Both the position numbers and the translations under genes were made by a program. A stretch of DNA of 64,000 nt from Diprion similis (Eukaryota; Arthropoda; Insecta; Hymenoptera; Diprionidae): the NCBI RefSeq assembly GCF_021155765.1, contig NC_060112.1:7874001-7938000 (forward strand), given 5' to 3'. The notes below the pieces were generated by a model, which saw nothing but the letters and a program-made list of their open reading frames with translations, was not told where the DNA came from and did no database searches. Shown one piece after another: positions 50,238 to 61,999 of the stretch; position 1 is the stretch's first letter; every line of letters begins with the position of its first letter.

Positions 50238-53200
50238 ATGACCATGCAGAAGGTGGAAGTCGTGTTACTGGCCGTTTTCGGTTTGTTGGTCGTCACCAGC
50301 GCGAAACCGCAAGACTTGGTAAGTTTCCAACCACACAGTATCAATTCTTCAAGTCAAACAATTGCGAAAATATTCTTTATGCAACGAGCCTCTTCCACTA
50401 TAAAAATCGGTGCAACGACTAATCTAGTTTCAGCACTCATCTTACAATTATTTCATCACCTATGTAACCGTCATTTCACTTTCCGCACTTGAGAGCACTT
50501 ACGCATACCACAAAAGTGTAGTTCGTTTGATGAGTCGAGTTTTGATTCAATGGAATGATTCTACTCGGTGATAACCTTGGACTTCGACTATCTATGTATA
50601 CCTACGAATATTTTCCAACGTCATGCTGAGATGGAAATGATTGATGATGGATGCGTCAGCTTGATGAACCGATTGGCGTTTAAGTGTCTGAAATTGCTAG
50701 ATAGCTACGAAGTATGAAGTAGTTTCCGCGATTACTACAGTTTCGAGAATCCACGGACAGTTGCTCCGCATCTTGTCTCACCCAATATCCACCTGCTGAC
50801 ACTGCTCTTGAATCTTGTTTTCCTTGAAGCAGTTTAGTGTCTTTGAATCTATTGATATCGATCACCCTAGGCAGACTCACTGACGTAGTTTAACCAAGAA
50901 ACCAGTTATTACATTCGCATATACATTAGTTCCGTTCATTTAGTTATGATCTACTCGAGCTCAGTCCGACGTGACTAATTGTCTTCACTGCAGGAAGTAA
51001 AAATATGAAACAAAAGAATCTTGATCAAAGTTGAAAACATGTTTAGCTTAACTACGTTGTTGTGCATTTGGGCAATACTTAATGGCATGGCGAAGGCAAT
51101 CGTAAGAGGCAAATAAAAAAATAACGCCAGCGAAGGTCATCTCAGTTACTCGTTTGAATTATGTAGGTATCTCTAATGGCGACGTGTATAGGATTACGGT
51201 TTGAGAGAGCGAGCATGGTCAAGGAATCATTGATCACCTGTCGGCAATGCCGTGTGAGCAAACTCATCGTTAGCGGATAGCCACAAAAATAATTGAATCG
51301 TATTTTTCATACGAAAATTCGTTCCTTCTGCACGTATGAACGTATAGGGTCACATGGTAGTTTGAGGAATATTAAGATGTTATTAAATATCTGAATTTTT
51401 CCTTCATTTGTACTCTCTTGAAACGGTAGCCATAGCACTTAGATCAATTTCCGTAATTAACGCCTTTCGACATACAAATTTTGTCATCGGTTGGTCAATA
51501 CAAGCCCTAGGCTACAGAAAATTCAAAATTATTAAGACCGACGGGTACTTCAACTTCAAGAGCACGTCATTTCGTGAAAAAAAATTGGAAGTTGTAGACT
51601 GCCTGTATAGGTGATTCGCGTAATTAATCAATAATTACATTTTGTCCCGCTGGTATCTGCATTATAGCCTTTTTTTTTATCATTCTTAGATCTATGATGA
51701 TCGGCAAAAAAAGAACACAACGCAAACGGTTGCCCGCAAATATAATAAGTCAAGTCTCACTTGACTTATTAACTCTTGATCTGCAGGGTAACTGAACAAA
51801 ATTTGTATGACGAAATCTTAGATAAATATTTGAACAAGCATTTCAGACGATAATTGATTAAATAAATATAAGCTTCTCCAGTTACTTCGCACTGAATCTG
51901 CCTGACCGTGGTTTCAACAATATTTTTGAATTACGTCATAAATTTTTGTACAATATCGCAAGACCATTGGGTACCCAGCCATTTGATTCTAATTATTTGG
52001 CTATTATTATTATCCACCTCACCGTTTTCAGAAATCCTACAGCCGTACTAAATGATTTTCGATTTCCAGGGGCAATTTTTGACTTTCAAAAATGGCAACG
52101 TCGGCGTCAATTTTGGCGGATATCACGCTGAAGCAGGCTTAGGTGGTTTGCTGGGCGGAGGACGGACTGCTGGTGGACTTCACGCGAGCGCTGGAACCCC
52201 TTCAGGCGCCAATGCTCAGGCAGGTCTGGGAGGTCTTCTAGACGGTAATGGTTACACTGGTGAGTGAATACGACTTGCTAATATCGTCAAATTTCAAATT
52301 TATGCTGCGTTACTGCTATGTCTATACTCGTAAGTACTTTTTGCACAGCATCAATTCAAATTTGCATACGTGAATTCCCCAGCGTCAGAATCACGCCTTA
52401 AACTTACCAAGCGGCTTGGCCAATCTGAAATCTTGACTATAAAAACTTGTAAACACGTATTTCAATCGCCAAAAGTTTGAATTCAAAGTCCGATAAGTCG
52501 TTTGAAAGAATGTGGCAGTTAAAAATTTTTCAAATGTTGGATCGTTCTGCATTTTGCAATCGTTATTGGTTTGTTTTACACATCCAACAATTGTCGAAAT
52601 TACTTGCAAACCGTCCTGTAGTTAGAAGAAAAACATGTTTCTTACGTGGTTTCAGGCTCAGTCATGAAACCAAGGTTTTTTAATGGTCACGTCTAAAACC
52701 ACAAACTCGTTTCCAGGCGGAGGTCTTCACGCCAGCGCTGGGCTCGGTGGTAGCACAAAAGCGGCTGCCAACATCGGAGGAGAACTAAGCGGCCAAGGAG
52801 TTGCTCAGGGAGGATACTTTGCTGGAGCAACGGCTGGTGGAGGTGCGGCTGCTGTTGAAAAACAGTCCTACGGCGTGGTGCAGCCCAGCATTGTCGAGCA
52901 AGAGGTCAAGGTTTCGCAACCGGTATCCGACGTCCAGGTGCAGAAGACCTTCAACGCCCACGTTTCTCAATCGGTACCAAACATCGCTAGTAAATCGGTG
53001 GAAACCCAAGTCTTTCAGTCCGTTCCTACGGTGACTAAAACCGTACAGACTGAGACGGTTGTACCCGCCCAATCTGATCTCGTCCAATATGAACATGTTC
53101 AGAAAATCAAGACAAGAATTACACCAAAGAAGCAGAAGGTACACAAATTTCTTCGTCGTAGAGTGTCTCTCGATGCCAGAAGAGATTGCAAGAAATTGTA

Positions 53201-56200
53201 TGATGATCAGAAGACACGCCACGTTTAAAAGTCGTTCTTTAACTCATTCGCTGTTCTGGTTTTTTGGGTTCTTTAATCGTGCCTAAACATATATTGAAAA
53301 ATACTTAGACGCGAAGAAAAGTTATAAATTGTACTTATATTGATTTAATTTTATTCTTTTTGAAGTTTTTCACAAATTTGCACGATGTAAACTCAAATTT
53401 TATCTTTGGAAATAGATATCTTTGAAAAATTTCCTTCTATTCACTCTTTCTGCTATTGATTAGTATCATTTCATTCTTTTATATTCAAGCACGTATTGGG
53501 CTCGTTTTGTGGGCCAATCCAAACTGTCTGCGAATAAAAATTTTTGGTTACAATGCTTCCAAAATGAGTCTCCAGGGGAAGGGGTTGAAAATTTGAATTT
53601 GGAAGTCATCTTCCTTTCTTATATATCCTGTAACTGATCCTGAACTTTGACATCTGTGAAGATGGCTACTTCAACTCTCACATATTTGAAATTAAAACAC
53701 ATTTTTAAATGTTGACGTGGGCAAAAAACTTCCTTAGAATCGCCTTGAAGCGTCAAACGAGCTAAATAATAATTGATCATATTCCTTGCTTTCTGCTGTC
53801 TTGGCAATACTATTATAGATCAATTATGGCTACTTATATTTAAGATCAACATGACATGGCACAGAAATACTCTGATTGTCAATAATGCTAGTTCAAATTA
53901 ATAAAATATCTAATCCAAAGGTTACCAACTTGTGCTCAATTTTAATTAAGCAACGTCTTATCAAGAATGTTACCTAATAAACTGCCAATCCTTCAAATAC
54001 TAGATAAGTTTGACTTTTGAACGTTGAATTTTTTAATTTTTGGCCAAGTGTCAAAATTTCGTACGTAATTATCAATCAGCACAAAACAATTATCGATAGC
54101 CGTATTGAAAAGAAATAAATTACTGTATATTCTCAAATACAAACTTTTCCATATCTGTGTTCATAAGTTGCACTTTTATTGATGTAAAAGTTGATGAAAC
54201 CACATATTTAACGAAATAACAAGTAACTATAATTGTAAGACCAATTCAACTAGAGACTATTTAGAGCTCAGTGTAACTGAACTCAGATAAAATCTTCTCA
54301 AGCAAATAAACGAACAGTCAAGTATTGTCCAAAATTGACGCACTAATATATCAACAAGTGGTCTAAACGATTCGATAATTTTAATTAAAAAAAACACAAT
54401 TTTTACCTGTTCAGACAAGAGTGTCAACAATCGTCAAGAGCAGAGTGAGCCCAAGCATCCAGTCCGGCGTGTTTGTAGAGAAGGCGATTTACCCAGCGAC
54501 AAGTTGGAATATCGAAAAATCCGTTGGAACGCAAACTAGTGCCGTCCAGCAGGTTCCTTATTGGAATGCAGCTTCCGCCGATGCTTCGGCATCAGCTGGT
54601 CTTAACGCAGGAGCTTACGGATCTGGGTTCGCGGGTGGATATGGGGGTGGATGGGGAGGCGGGTACGGAGGTGCGAATTTTGGAGGAGCAGGTTACGGAG
54701 ACGCAAGTTATGGAAGTAGATACTACGTCAAGTCCCAGCCAAACTCCCAACTATTTGACGATATTTTTAACGTGAGTTACATACCTGATATATCTTATTG
54801 ATTACGACCAATTTTTCAGCCAAGACCAAGGTCTTGGTCAAATGGCTTACAGAGGGCTGAAAAACCTTTGATGCGAAATGAAGGATTAATTTGAAAATCT
54901 CTCCACATAAACTGCGTGGAAAGATTTTTTCATTCAACCCTTTTGAGTAGTAAAATTGATATTTTGAAATTTTCATCAGAACTTCACTGGAGCTTCTCCT
55001 TAATTCGACTATTCGATTTCTAAATATCACCATTTTTCCACTTGGTTTAACTAATTGAATAGTACAAGTAGCAGGCTGAAAAATACAGGAGTCACTAAGG
55101 AAGCCCACTAATGCTAGGAATTTTCGATTATGCATTGACGGTTATAAAAATAGTTGGCTGAAGTTCGTTTCGTGCGAAATTCAGTCGGGAGTATACGAAA
55201 GTGACTTCATATTCTGCCGTCGATATTAGTAGGTATAAATAAATCCCATCGTAGCTCGTTTGACATTCTTATGAGCATTTCGTGCAAATATTACGATGAA
55301 ATTTTAAAAGTAAAATAACCAACAACAAATAGGAAGTATAAATATTCTTCGCGCGTACGGACTCTAAGGAAAGAACGTGTATATTATGCTATAAGATATA
55401 CTGGCTTTGAGATTCAAACAAGTGCGTGTTATGAAATATTCTGGTAAAATCACATCGGTCTGAAAGAATGAATTATGAGAATTTTTTCCATGCATTAGAC
55501 AGCTGCCTCTAGCAGCGAAAGGGAATCTACGAAACAAATTACGAGACTCTCACTCAATTACGCATATTATACTATGTATTACATCAGAGGGATCATTTTT
55601 TATGCTTTGTTTCCACATTGCACGCAAAAAATTTTATCAATTTTTTTAAAGCTTACAATAAAATGGAATCTAAATTTTTCGAAAACTTGTGGTTTATCGT
55701 CGTAGATATTTTATGGGATCTATGGGAATCGTTAACAACATTTCCGTAAATGAGCCAGATATTTTTCCTCCGATTCCCAGCTTATAAAAACAATGTGAAT
55801 TTTTATGCTATCTTAGAATGAAGATTAACGTTTTGTTATGATAATTGTATGCAGATATTTCCGAGTGATTGTTGTGTATCATCACGATAGTGATCGTGCG
55901 ATAACCGTATATACTTAATCAGGCCATCACAAGTATAATATTGTTGTGAATTTCTAACGTGCTGGATCGTGCAGAGAATTTAGAATCATAATTGAACTCA
56001 GGATGATTGTTCACTGTGTATGAAGTGGTCAAGATTTGTCCACGCGGTTATTGGAAGCAGATGGGGTTTGTCGATATACGTTTGTTGATGCCTCGTTATT
56101 ATTCCTGTCACTTACTTAATGGACTTCCTTATGCAGTTTAACTCATAGCTCACAACTGGAGAAAAAATGCCGAAGTTCCAACGCGAGAAGGCAGCCAATA

Positions 56201-56451
56201 AGACTTGTTTGACACATTCTCAATCGGACAAACATTCGTGGAAAGTTTTGTGCAATTTTGAATTTTATTACAGACTTGTGCGTCACACATGTCTGTATAG
56301 TGGAATTGGCATTATTGGCGTTGCAAAAAGGTTGCGTAAACGTTATTAGTCGTCTCAGACTTAACGAGTTAACAGAAAAACTTTCAAATTTCAGATCCCC
56401 ATCTCCACGTTGACGGCGGTGAACCAGCTTCTTAGAAACAAAGGAAAATGA
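50238..56451 (+). CDS. Gene C: secreted Gly/Val-rich protein with C-terminal DDIFN-IPIS module, 368 aa
   Basis: Five coding exons join in frame: 50238-50318, 52070-52259, 52717-53138, 54415-54771, 56395-56451 (TGA 56449-56451). Introns 1, 3 and 4 are phase 0, intron 2 is phase 1. Exon 1 is a signal peptide (VVLLAVFGLLVV, cleavage near TSA-KP). ATG 50238 is followed two codons later by ATG 50244, which has the better ACC context; either would work. Residues 40-115 are Gly/Ala-rich, with GLGGLL and GGLHASAG each twice. Residues 155-215 repeat Val-, Ser- and Gln-rich units such as VSQPVSDVQVQ, VSQSVPN and FQSVPTVTKTVQTE. Residues 290-330 are GYGGGWGGGYGG-like, as in insect structural or cuticle proteins. 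LFDDIFN (344-350) ends exon 4 and IPISTLTAVNQLLRN forms exon 5. The composition suggests an extracellular structural protein. Donor GTACAC at 53139 is weak, so an alternative 260-aa end is possible. Confidence 0.72.
51743..51771. other. Perfect 12 bp hairpin in intron 1 of gene C
   Basis: TAATAAGTCAAG, then loop TCTCA, then CTTGACTTATTA. It is a perfect stem with a 5-nt loop. It could be a small structured RNA element or a chance palindrome. There is no transposon-like context. Confidence 0.5.
53533..53538 (+). terminator. Possible internal polyadenylation signal in gene C
   Basis: AATAAA 305 bases after the stop reached if exon 3 is read through its donor at 53139 (TAA at 53226-53228). It supports a possible short isoform of 260 aa with a basic tail and without the DDIFN-IPIS module. 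Confidence 0.3.
54811..55084. mobile_element. Short inverted-repeat element in intron 4 of gene C
   Basis: ATTTTTCAGCC at 54811-54821 is matched by its exact complement GGCTGAAAAAT at 55074-55084. A third copy, GGCTGAAAAAC, lies at 54855-54865 in the right-end orientation. Inside the left end is an 8 bp perfect palindrome, CCAAGACC-AA-GGTCTTGG (54820-54837). No target duplication was identified. It may be a MITE of about 274 bp or a nested hairpin. Confidence 0.35.
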
Positions 56452-56762
56452 TCTGTCGGTGAAACGTTGCGCTTAACTTTTTCAAATTCGAACATAAAAT
56501 TTGAGGAAATTGTATCGCGTATGATGGAGGAAGTGTATTACATGTGTGAATTGCAGCTTTCAAATATTCTTCGAATTAGTCACATACTTTAGACTGTTAC
56601 AGTATTCAGATCGTATAATATGAGAATGCGGTGCAGAACATGGCGTGTTATTTATTTACCCGCAAAACTAGCATAAAAAACAGATTATTATTATCAAATG
56701 TACGTGTTTACATCTTGTACCGATTTACATTCATTGTTCTTTGTTTGCCACTTTTGTACTTC

Positions 56763-56768
56763 AATAAA
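56763..56768 (+). terminator. Polyadenylation signal of gene C
   Basis: AATAAA about 310 bases after the gene C stop, comparable with the 3'UTR length of gene B. Confidence 0.5.
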
Positions 56769-56779
56769 ACAGTTTGTAC

Positions 56780-57660
56780 GTAAGGCACGTTTTTCACCAC
56801 GAATGAGTCCCCGCGAATCGACTCAACCCAGTGTCCTTCATCCACATCCAACGTCTCAATAAAGGAAACTGATATTTGCTTGAGAACAGTGTTAGGCATT
56901 TGTCAATTATAATTTGTTATTGTTATTTTTTCATAGTAAAATACTTGTGCAATTTTCAATTCATCCGAAGTCACAATCAATTAAAAAACACACTTTTTAG
57001 TCGTACCAGTATCAGAATATAATGAGGCCTGATTTTTGTAAATTATTGCTGTAACCTTAATTTGTTTTCAATAATTACTATATATTCTGATGTTATTGAT
57101 GACCTGATTTTATCAGATTATAATTTTCGAAAACCTGGGGGTAATGTTTATTGTAATGTATGTATAACCTTACCTCGGATGAAAGTTTTGTCCACATTTC
57201 ATTGGTTATTTATAATATCCATTATTTCTACATTAAATTCTGTAAAAAATTATATTTCCTTTTTTTCTAAACTTGAGAGTCTTATACTTTCTCGTATAAA
57301 TTTGATATTATTTACAAAAGTCTGCAAGAAATAAATGCGTTCGTTCGTCTTTCGGATTATCTATTTTCGGAATAATGTACAAAATTTCGTTAATTTCAAC
57401 GAAAACCCGGCAAAAACAATTTCTCTCTTTCTTTCCAAGTTAAGTCTCTGAATTTCTACCGGAGTCAGTACTTTCAGAAACCGGAAACACTCATTGTCGT
57501 AAAAATATTCCAACGCCCAAAGAGTCATCGTGAGAATCTACTTCTACAATCCGTAATGCTTAATCACGTAAACTCGTTCTTTATAATTTATTAGAGTTTC
57601 TTGGAAAGAACGAAGAGCTAAATCGTTATATTAATGGCGACACACATTAGTTTCGATCGA
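56780..57660. other. Intergenic stretch between genes C and D
   Basis: AT-rich, with no supported exon. A coding-looking 63-codon minus-strand frame spans 56708-56899, partly over the gene C 3'UTR, without further support. Confidence 0.4.
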
Positions 57661-57673
57661 CTGTTAAGGTGTC

Positions 57674-57954
57674 AGTTTTTTCCAAACACGAGCAACGCAA
57701 TGCTCTTCTCTCTTTCGTGGTAGGACAATGAATCCATGGTCGAGTGGTCAGCTAGCACGGGGCCTCTGGCCAGGTGACTGCCTCACTGAAAATGCAGAAC
57801 GCAGTTCACCGGGCATCGAGCATCGGCCATTCGTTAGTCGAAGAGTGCACGAAGAGAAGTAGCGAGTACTTGTTGCGGGTTGAACATTTGAACGTGGAAG
57901 CACTTGCGTACCTTTAGATAATCATCCTGCGGTCAAGTCAGCTCGTCAAACTCG
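57674..57954 (+). other. Probable non-coding first exon of gene D
   Basis: A GC-richer block ends in an ideal donor (TCG then GTAAGT at 57955). An initiator-like TCAGTT at 57672-57677 could mark the start of transcription. A fitting acceptor (CAACTTTTTCAAAATAG) ends at 59997, 16 bases before the gene D ATG, giving a 2.0 kb 5' intron. The exon contains several short upstream ATGs. The assignment is inferred from splice signals only. Confidence 0.4.
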
Positions 57955-59997
57955 GTAAGTGCTCAGGTAATTAAGTGCACCGCAGATTAAGTTGAATGGA
58001 ATGAATAACAGTTAGTTGGTTAACAATTTGTCCCATCAGCGAGTTACAGGAAATTTTTCTAAGTACAATTCAAATCCAAAATTTCGATGAATCTAACAGC
58101 TCTAATAATTCGAGATGTTATCACTTAGTGTTGGAAATACTTTCTCTCAATTCCGAGAACTGAAAGTGCGATTCAAAGTGCATATAGTTTTTTTCAAGAA
58201 GACGGCAATGATCTGATAGAATGTAGCTCAGTGGACAGTGAATGCGTCAGACGCGAGATCCGACATAACGTCGAACACTCTTGACGTAGCTCATACTTTT
58301 TCCACATGCTTAGTAGATACTCGCCTTTCTCTCTAGGCAGCTAATCGTCAGAAGTATACGGTAATAATATTGCCTAATCCTCGTCCAATTGGCACTGGGA
58401 TGATAATCTACCAGCGGTAACTGCTAAGTTTTCTTCTGATCTAGGAGTAGGTATGCAATTTTTCAAGGGTTAATAGATATGCATCAGTAGTAATAATATT
58501 CCGTATCTTTTCTCGTTTACAAGCAGGACGATCTAGAAGTCGATCCTCTTAATGATTACGAATAAACGTACGCTTCGGGATTTAAATAGCGGATTGATTT
58601 GTTATACACGTTCCTGATTATGCACTGTTTCGTGGTAAAACAAAGTACAAAAAGGTAAAAATGCGCATTCAAGTACGAATTTGACGTTTTTAATTGAAAG
58701 AACATAATTTAAAAAAACAAAACAATATGTGGTTTGTTTGTTTTACCTGAACTTTCGTACTCATTGACTGTTTGACTCAGCTTCGCATCCTGTGTATAAG
58801 CTCTTATTAAACACTAAATTTGGTTATTCGAATACGTTGAATTTCTATGTTTTTCTAAGACTAAACCTGTATATTCATCTATTACGTTTTGCTACAGAGA
58901 AGGAACGCCATGTTATGCTTATCGTTTTATTTTACATATGAATTATTATTCTGGACACGCAACAGCAGTTAATTCATGTCCGGTCGCTGATGTGACTGCT
59001 ATTGGAAACGATAGCATTTCACTGCATGCAAACGATCGTGCAAATCAATTGTACTTCAAAAATAAGTTTTCAAGATTCTTACTGAACGCAACTGATCAAA
59101 TAGTTATTGAAAAATTATTGCCAACACTGCAATGACTCGCTACTTGTCAGAAGAATATTGTGCAAAATCCTCTAATCTTTCCGAGAATTAAATAACGAGA
59201 AACTTCGGGCAGACTTGTCCTTAATATTTATCAAATCACTATGACATTCGAGCAAAAAAATTGATACATAGCTGAATAGACACTCTTGAGGTTAAAAACT
59301 AAATAAAGACTTAACAATTCTAATATTATTCATTCCAATCTAAAGGAATATGATGAATCTACTAGAATACTGGCCACTAAATTCTTCGAAAAGTTGAAAT
59401 CGATTTGAACGAAGGCATCTGAGGAATGGTTAACTTCAAAAATTTCTCCGTTCAAAGTAGGAAATAGAAAATACACGTTTGAATCTATCTGATAGTGAAA
59501 TAAAAACTGCAAAATATCATGTTACGTTTCAATTGCATACCCCAAATGAGACCATTCCAGATATTTCCAAGCCCTGATAACGTACACAACTAACCAAAAA
59601 CAGTAAAAGTTCAATTATACATTTACGTTGTCATTTCCTAGCGTTTGCACCTATCAATTTCCATCGCGCAGGCAATTTGCCTAGACAAATATGTGTCATG
59701 CAATGTATCATATCGCCGATACTTGACTCGACCCGGCGTGTTCAGGTGTATATATGTACTCTCCACTATAGATAATGGGAAATTGACATGGGCTTGTCGA
59801 ACCTTCACCGCTAACCGATGGTGCAAACTTAACGGGAGTAGCGAATGCCTCATAACCGAACGTTTCCCTCAACGGGATCCATTCTTAACGTAGAAGTCCA
59901 CCTAGCTGGTCGAAACTCTCTTCTTGGCCGCAGTTCTTCATTCACGATACCGCATACCTACTCTGCACGTTTAATATTTTCAACTTTTTCAAAATAG
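57955..59997 (+). other. Probable 5' intron of gene D
   Basis: 2.0 kb without supported coding exons. Open frames at 58938-59135 and 59645-59893 lack splice context. Confidence 0.4.
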
Positions 59998-60013
59998 ACT
60001 TCTTCAATTGAAA

Positions 60014-61773
60014 ATGAAGGGGCATTCCGTCGCTGTGCTGATCCTGGCCTTTGCCGTTACCTGCTTGGCTGTACCTCGAAACAAGAGACAGGTGAGAAAA
60101 CTATATCAATAAATAATTGATTATTTTTAAACGGGAGGGAGACAAGATTGTTTTTTAATCTAACCATGTTTTTCAAGACCAAATTCAGTTCGTGATCGAA
60201 TACGTTTGTTGATAATTTATAAAAATACGTGTACCTACCTTATTTCTGCCATGGAATATTATCAATGCACGAAATTTTAATAAAAAGATAACGATCTCTG
60301 GTTTAACTGTTTTATGAAAGCGGAATGCAAGACAGGTTAGACAAGTGTTGGTGCTTATACCGTCGAACTTTCATAATTCGTAATATAATCACAAGATATT
60401 TCTACAATGAATTGGGGAAGTAACTTCTATTTATACGATTTAAAATGTGTGCAAAATTTTTTCGTAATGCAGATTGTTTCGATAATTATCATGGCTGGTG
60501 AATGAGAATCGTAACAGTTACACGGGATGGTCAAAGAAACCTTGCCATATAATTTTAAAACCGTCTTCTTATCTCTTGGAACTGCCTATACCAACTTCGT
60601 ATAATCTGCATAATAACGTCATTTTTTTCAAACACGACTTACACATCTCACAGAAACAAAAGAGCCATCTAATGTCTAAAAACGTCGAATTATTCAATCG
60701 GTGCAGGTTACATATCGAGTTTAACTTTGTGGAGTGCTCAGATGAACGCATGTATGACGTCGAAGCGGATGTAATAAATTAAAAGCAAGCTGTACGCGTA
60801 ATATTGAGGCGCCGCCGTTACTTTCCCAGAGAAAGTTTGTTCCTTGGGTTTTATTAATCGTATTGGATCTGCGGTCAGTGCCTTTTCAGGTTTGGTTATA
60901 TCGAGCAAACTCTGCCTTGCAGCGTACCAAGAATCTGATATACTATAAGGGACTGTCACGTTATAGAGTACAATTCTGCTCGATGATATAATTTTATGTT
61001 AAATTTTCGAAACAGTTAGCATTTCTTTCTTCATCAAAGCATTTTAAAAACGAAACTCTGATGTTGTTGGAAATGCTTGGGATTGGGAATGTCTCGCAGC
61101 TTCTAATTCCCTCTCGCTTTCTCCGGTTCTTCGTATTTTGCGCGAGATCTTTGACTCTCTCGATGCACACTGGCTTTTGAAAGAATTTCACTTGCACACG
61201 TTCCATCAAAATAATACGAGGATTGTCATAGGAAAATTGAGAAGACGTGGAACAATAAAACTTACAACTTTTTACTTTTTAGGCTTCTGATGAGCCTCGT
61301 ATCAGTAACGAGGTGATTCCAGGAGCGATCGAGGTGGTGGATGAAACGTCGCAGGTAGTTGTTACTAAACCAGTAACCAGCCCAAAACCAGTCGACACCA
61401 CAAAGCAACCGGAACTCGATGACGCGCCGACTGCAAAGCCAGGAAATAAGAAAAAGCCAAACTCTGCTTCGCATCCTCCTTCGGACACATTTTCCAGAGT
61501 TATCGACGATATATTCAACGTGAGTATTTCGACACTATATGTCAATGCATTTATTTTCCACCGAGGACGAGATGTCAGCCATGAATGTAAATCGTGATGC
61601 GATGTCTTAGTTCGTTTTTGTCTGCGGAGATTTTTTGATGGTCAGATTTTCCCTTTCAGATTCCTATATCGGTTCTTCGGGCGGTGAACACGTTGCTCAG
61701 CAATGCTTTTGGAACCAAGCAAGGAACACCAGCAGCACCGGCAGCCGCAGAACCCTCGCCGACAGGGGTTTAA
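60014..61773 (+). CDS. Gene D: small secreted protein with furin-type site and DDIFN-IPIS module, 142 aa
   Basis: Three coding exons, phase-0 introns: 60014-60091, 61283-61519, 61660-61773 (TAA 61771-61773). Donors GTGAGA and GTGAGT and acceptors TTTTAG and TTTCAG are all good. Exon 1 encodes a signal peptide (VAVLILAFAVTCLA) and then a perfect furin-type motif R22-N-K-R25 before Q26, at the end of the exon. Residues 27-98 are rich in Pro, Lys, Thr and Asp (VTKPVTSPKPVDTTKQPE) and probably disordered. VIDDIFN (99-105) ends exon 2. IPISVLRAVNTLLSN opens exon 3 and is followed by an Ala/Pro-rich tail. The layout of signal peptide, cleavage site, variable body and C-terminal IDDIFN-IPIS helix is the shortest version of the scheme in gene B. 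Gene C shares only the last module. Function unknown; a secreted, processed peptide or protein is inferred. Confidence 0.8.
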
Positions 61774-61980
61774 GCAAATTGGGGAACTTGGGTGTTTAAA
61801 CAACGGATATATTATACTTCGATTGTAAAAATATTTCACCCGATTATCACGTGGATCGATTATTTTTTATCGGAAATTTTAATTAACCAGAAATTAAGTT
61901 CTGACAAAAAATGAGAGAGTGATTGAATTTCACTTCACGACGATCGAGCGCGGACGACTCGGTAATTAGTGTCATGGTAA

Positions 61981-61986
61981 AATAAA
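61981..61986 (+). terminator. Polyadenylation signal of gene D
   Basis: AATAAA followed by an A-run, about 210 bases after the gene D stop. A second AATAAA occurs at about 62358. Confidence 0.55.
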
Positions 61987-61999
61987 AAAAATTGTTAGA

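Noticed and set aside
52785..53222. 145-codon minus-strand frame
   Set aside because: It is the antisense shadow of exon 3 of gene C, which has good splice sites and repeat structure on the + strand.
57737..57830. tRNA-like start (ATGGTCGAGTGGTCAGC resembles an A box)
   Set aside because: No matching B box GGTTC.A..CC and no cloverleaf stems can be drawn. The stretch is better explained as a 5' exon.
60498..60782. 94-codon + strand frame inside the first coding intron of gene D
   Set aside because: Including it would break the phase-0 join between the furin-site exon and the acidic exon, and it has no suitable splice sites at its limits.
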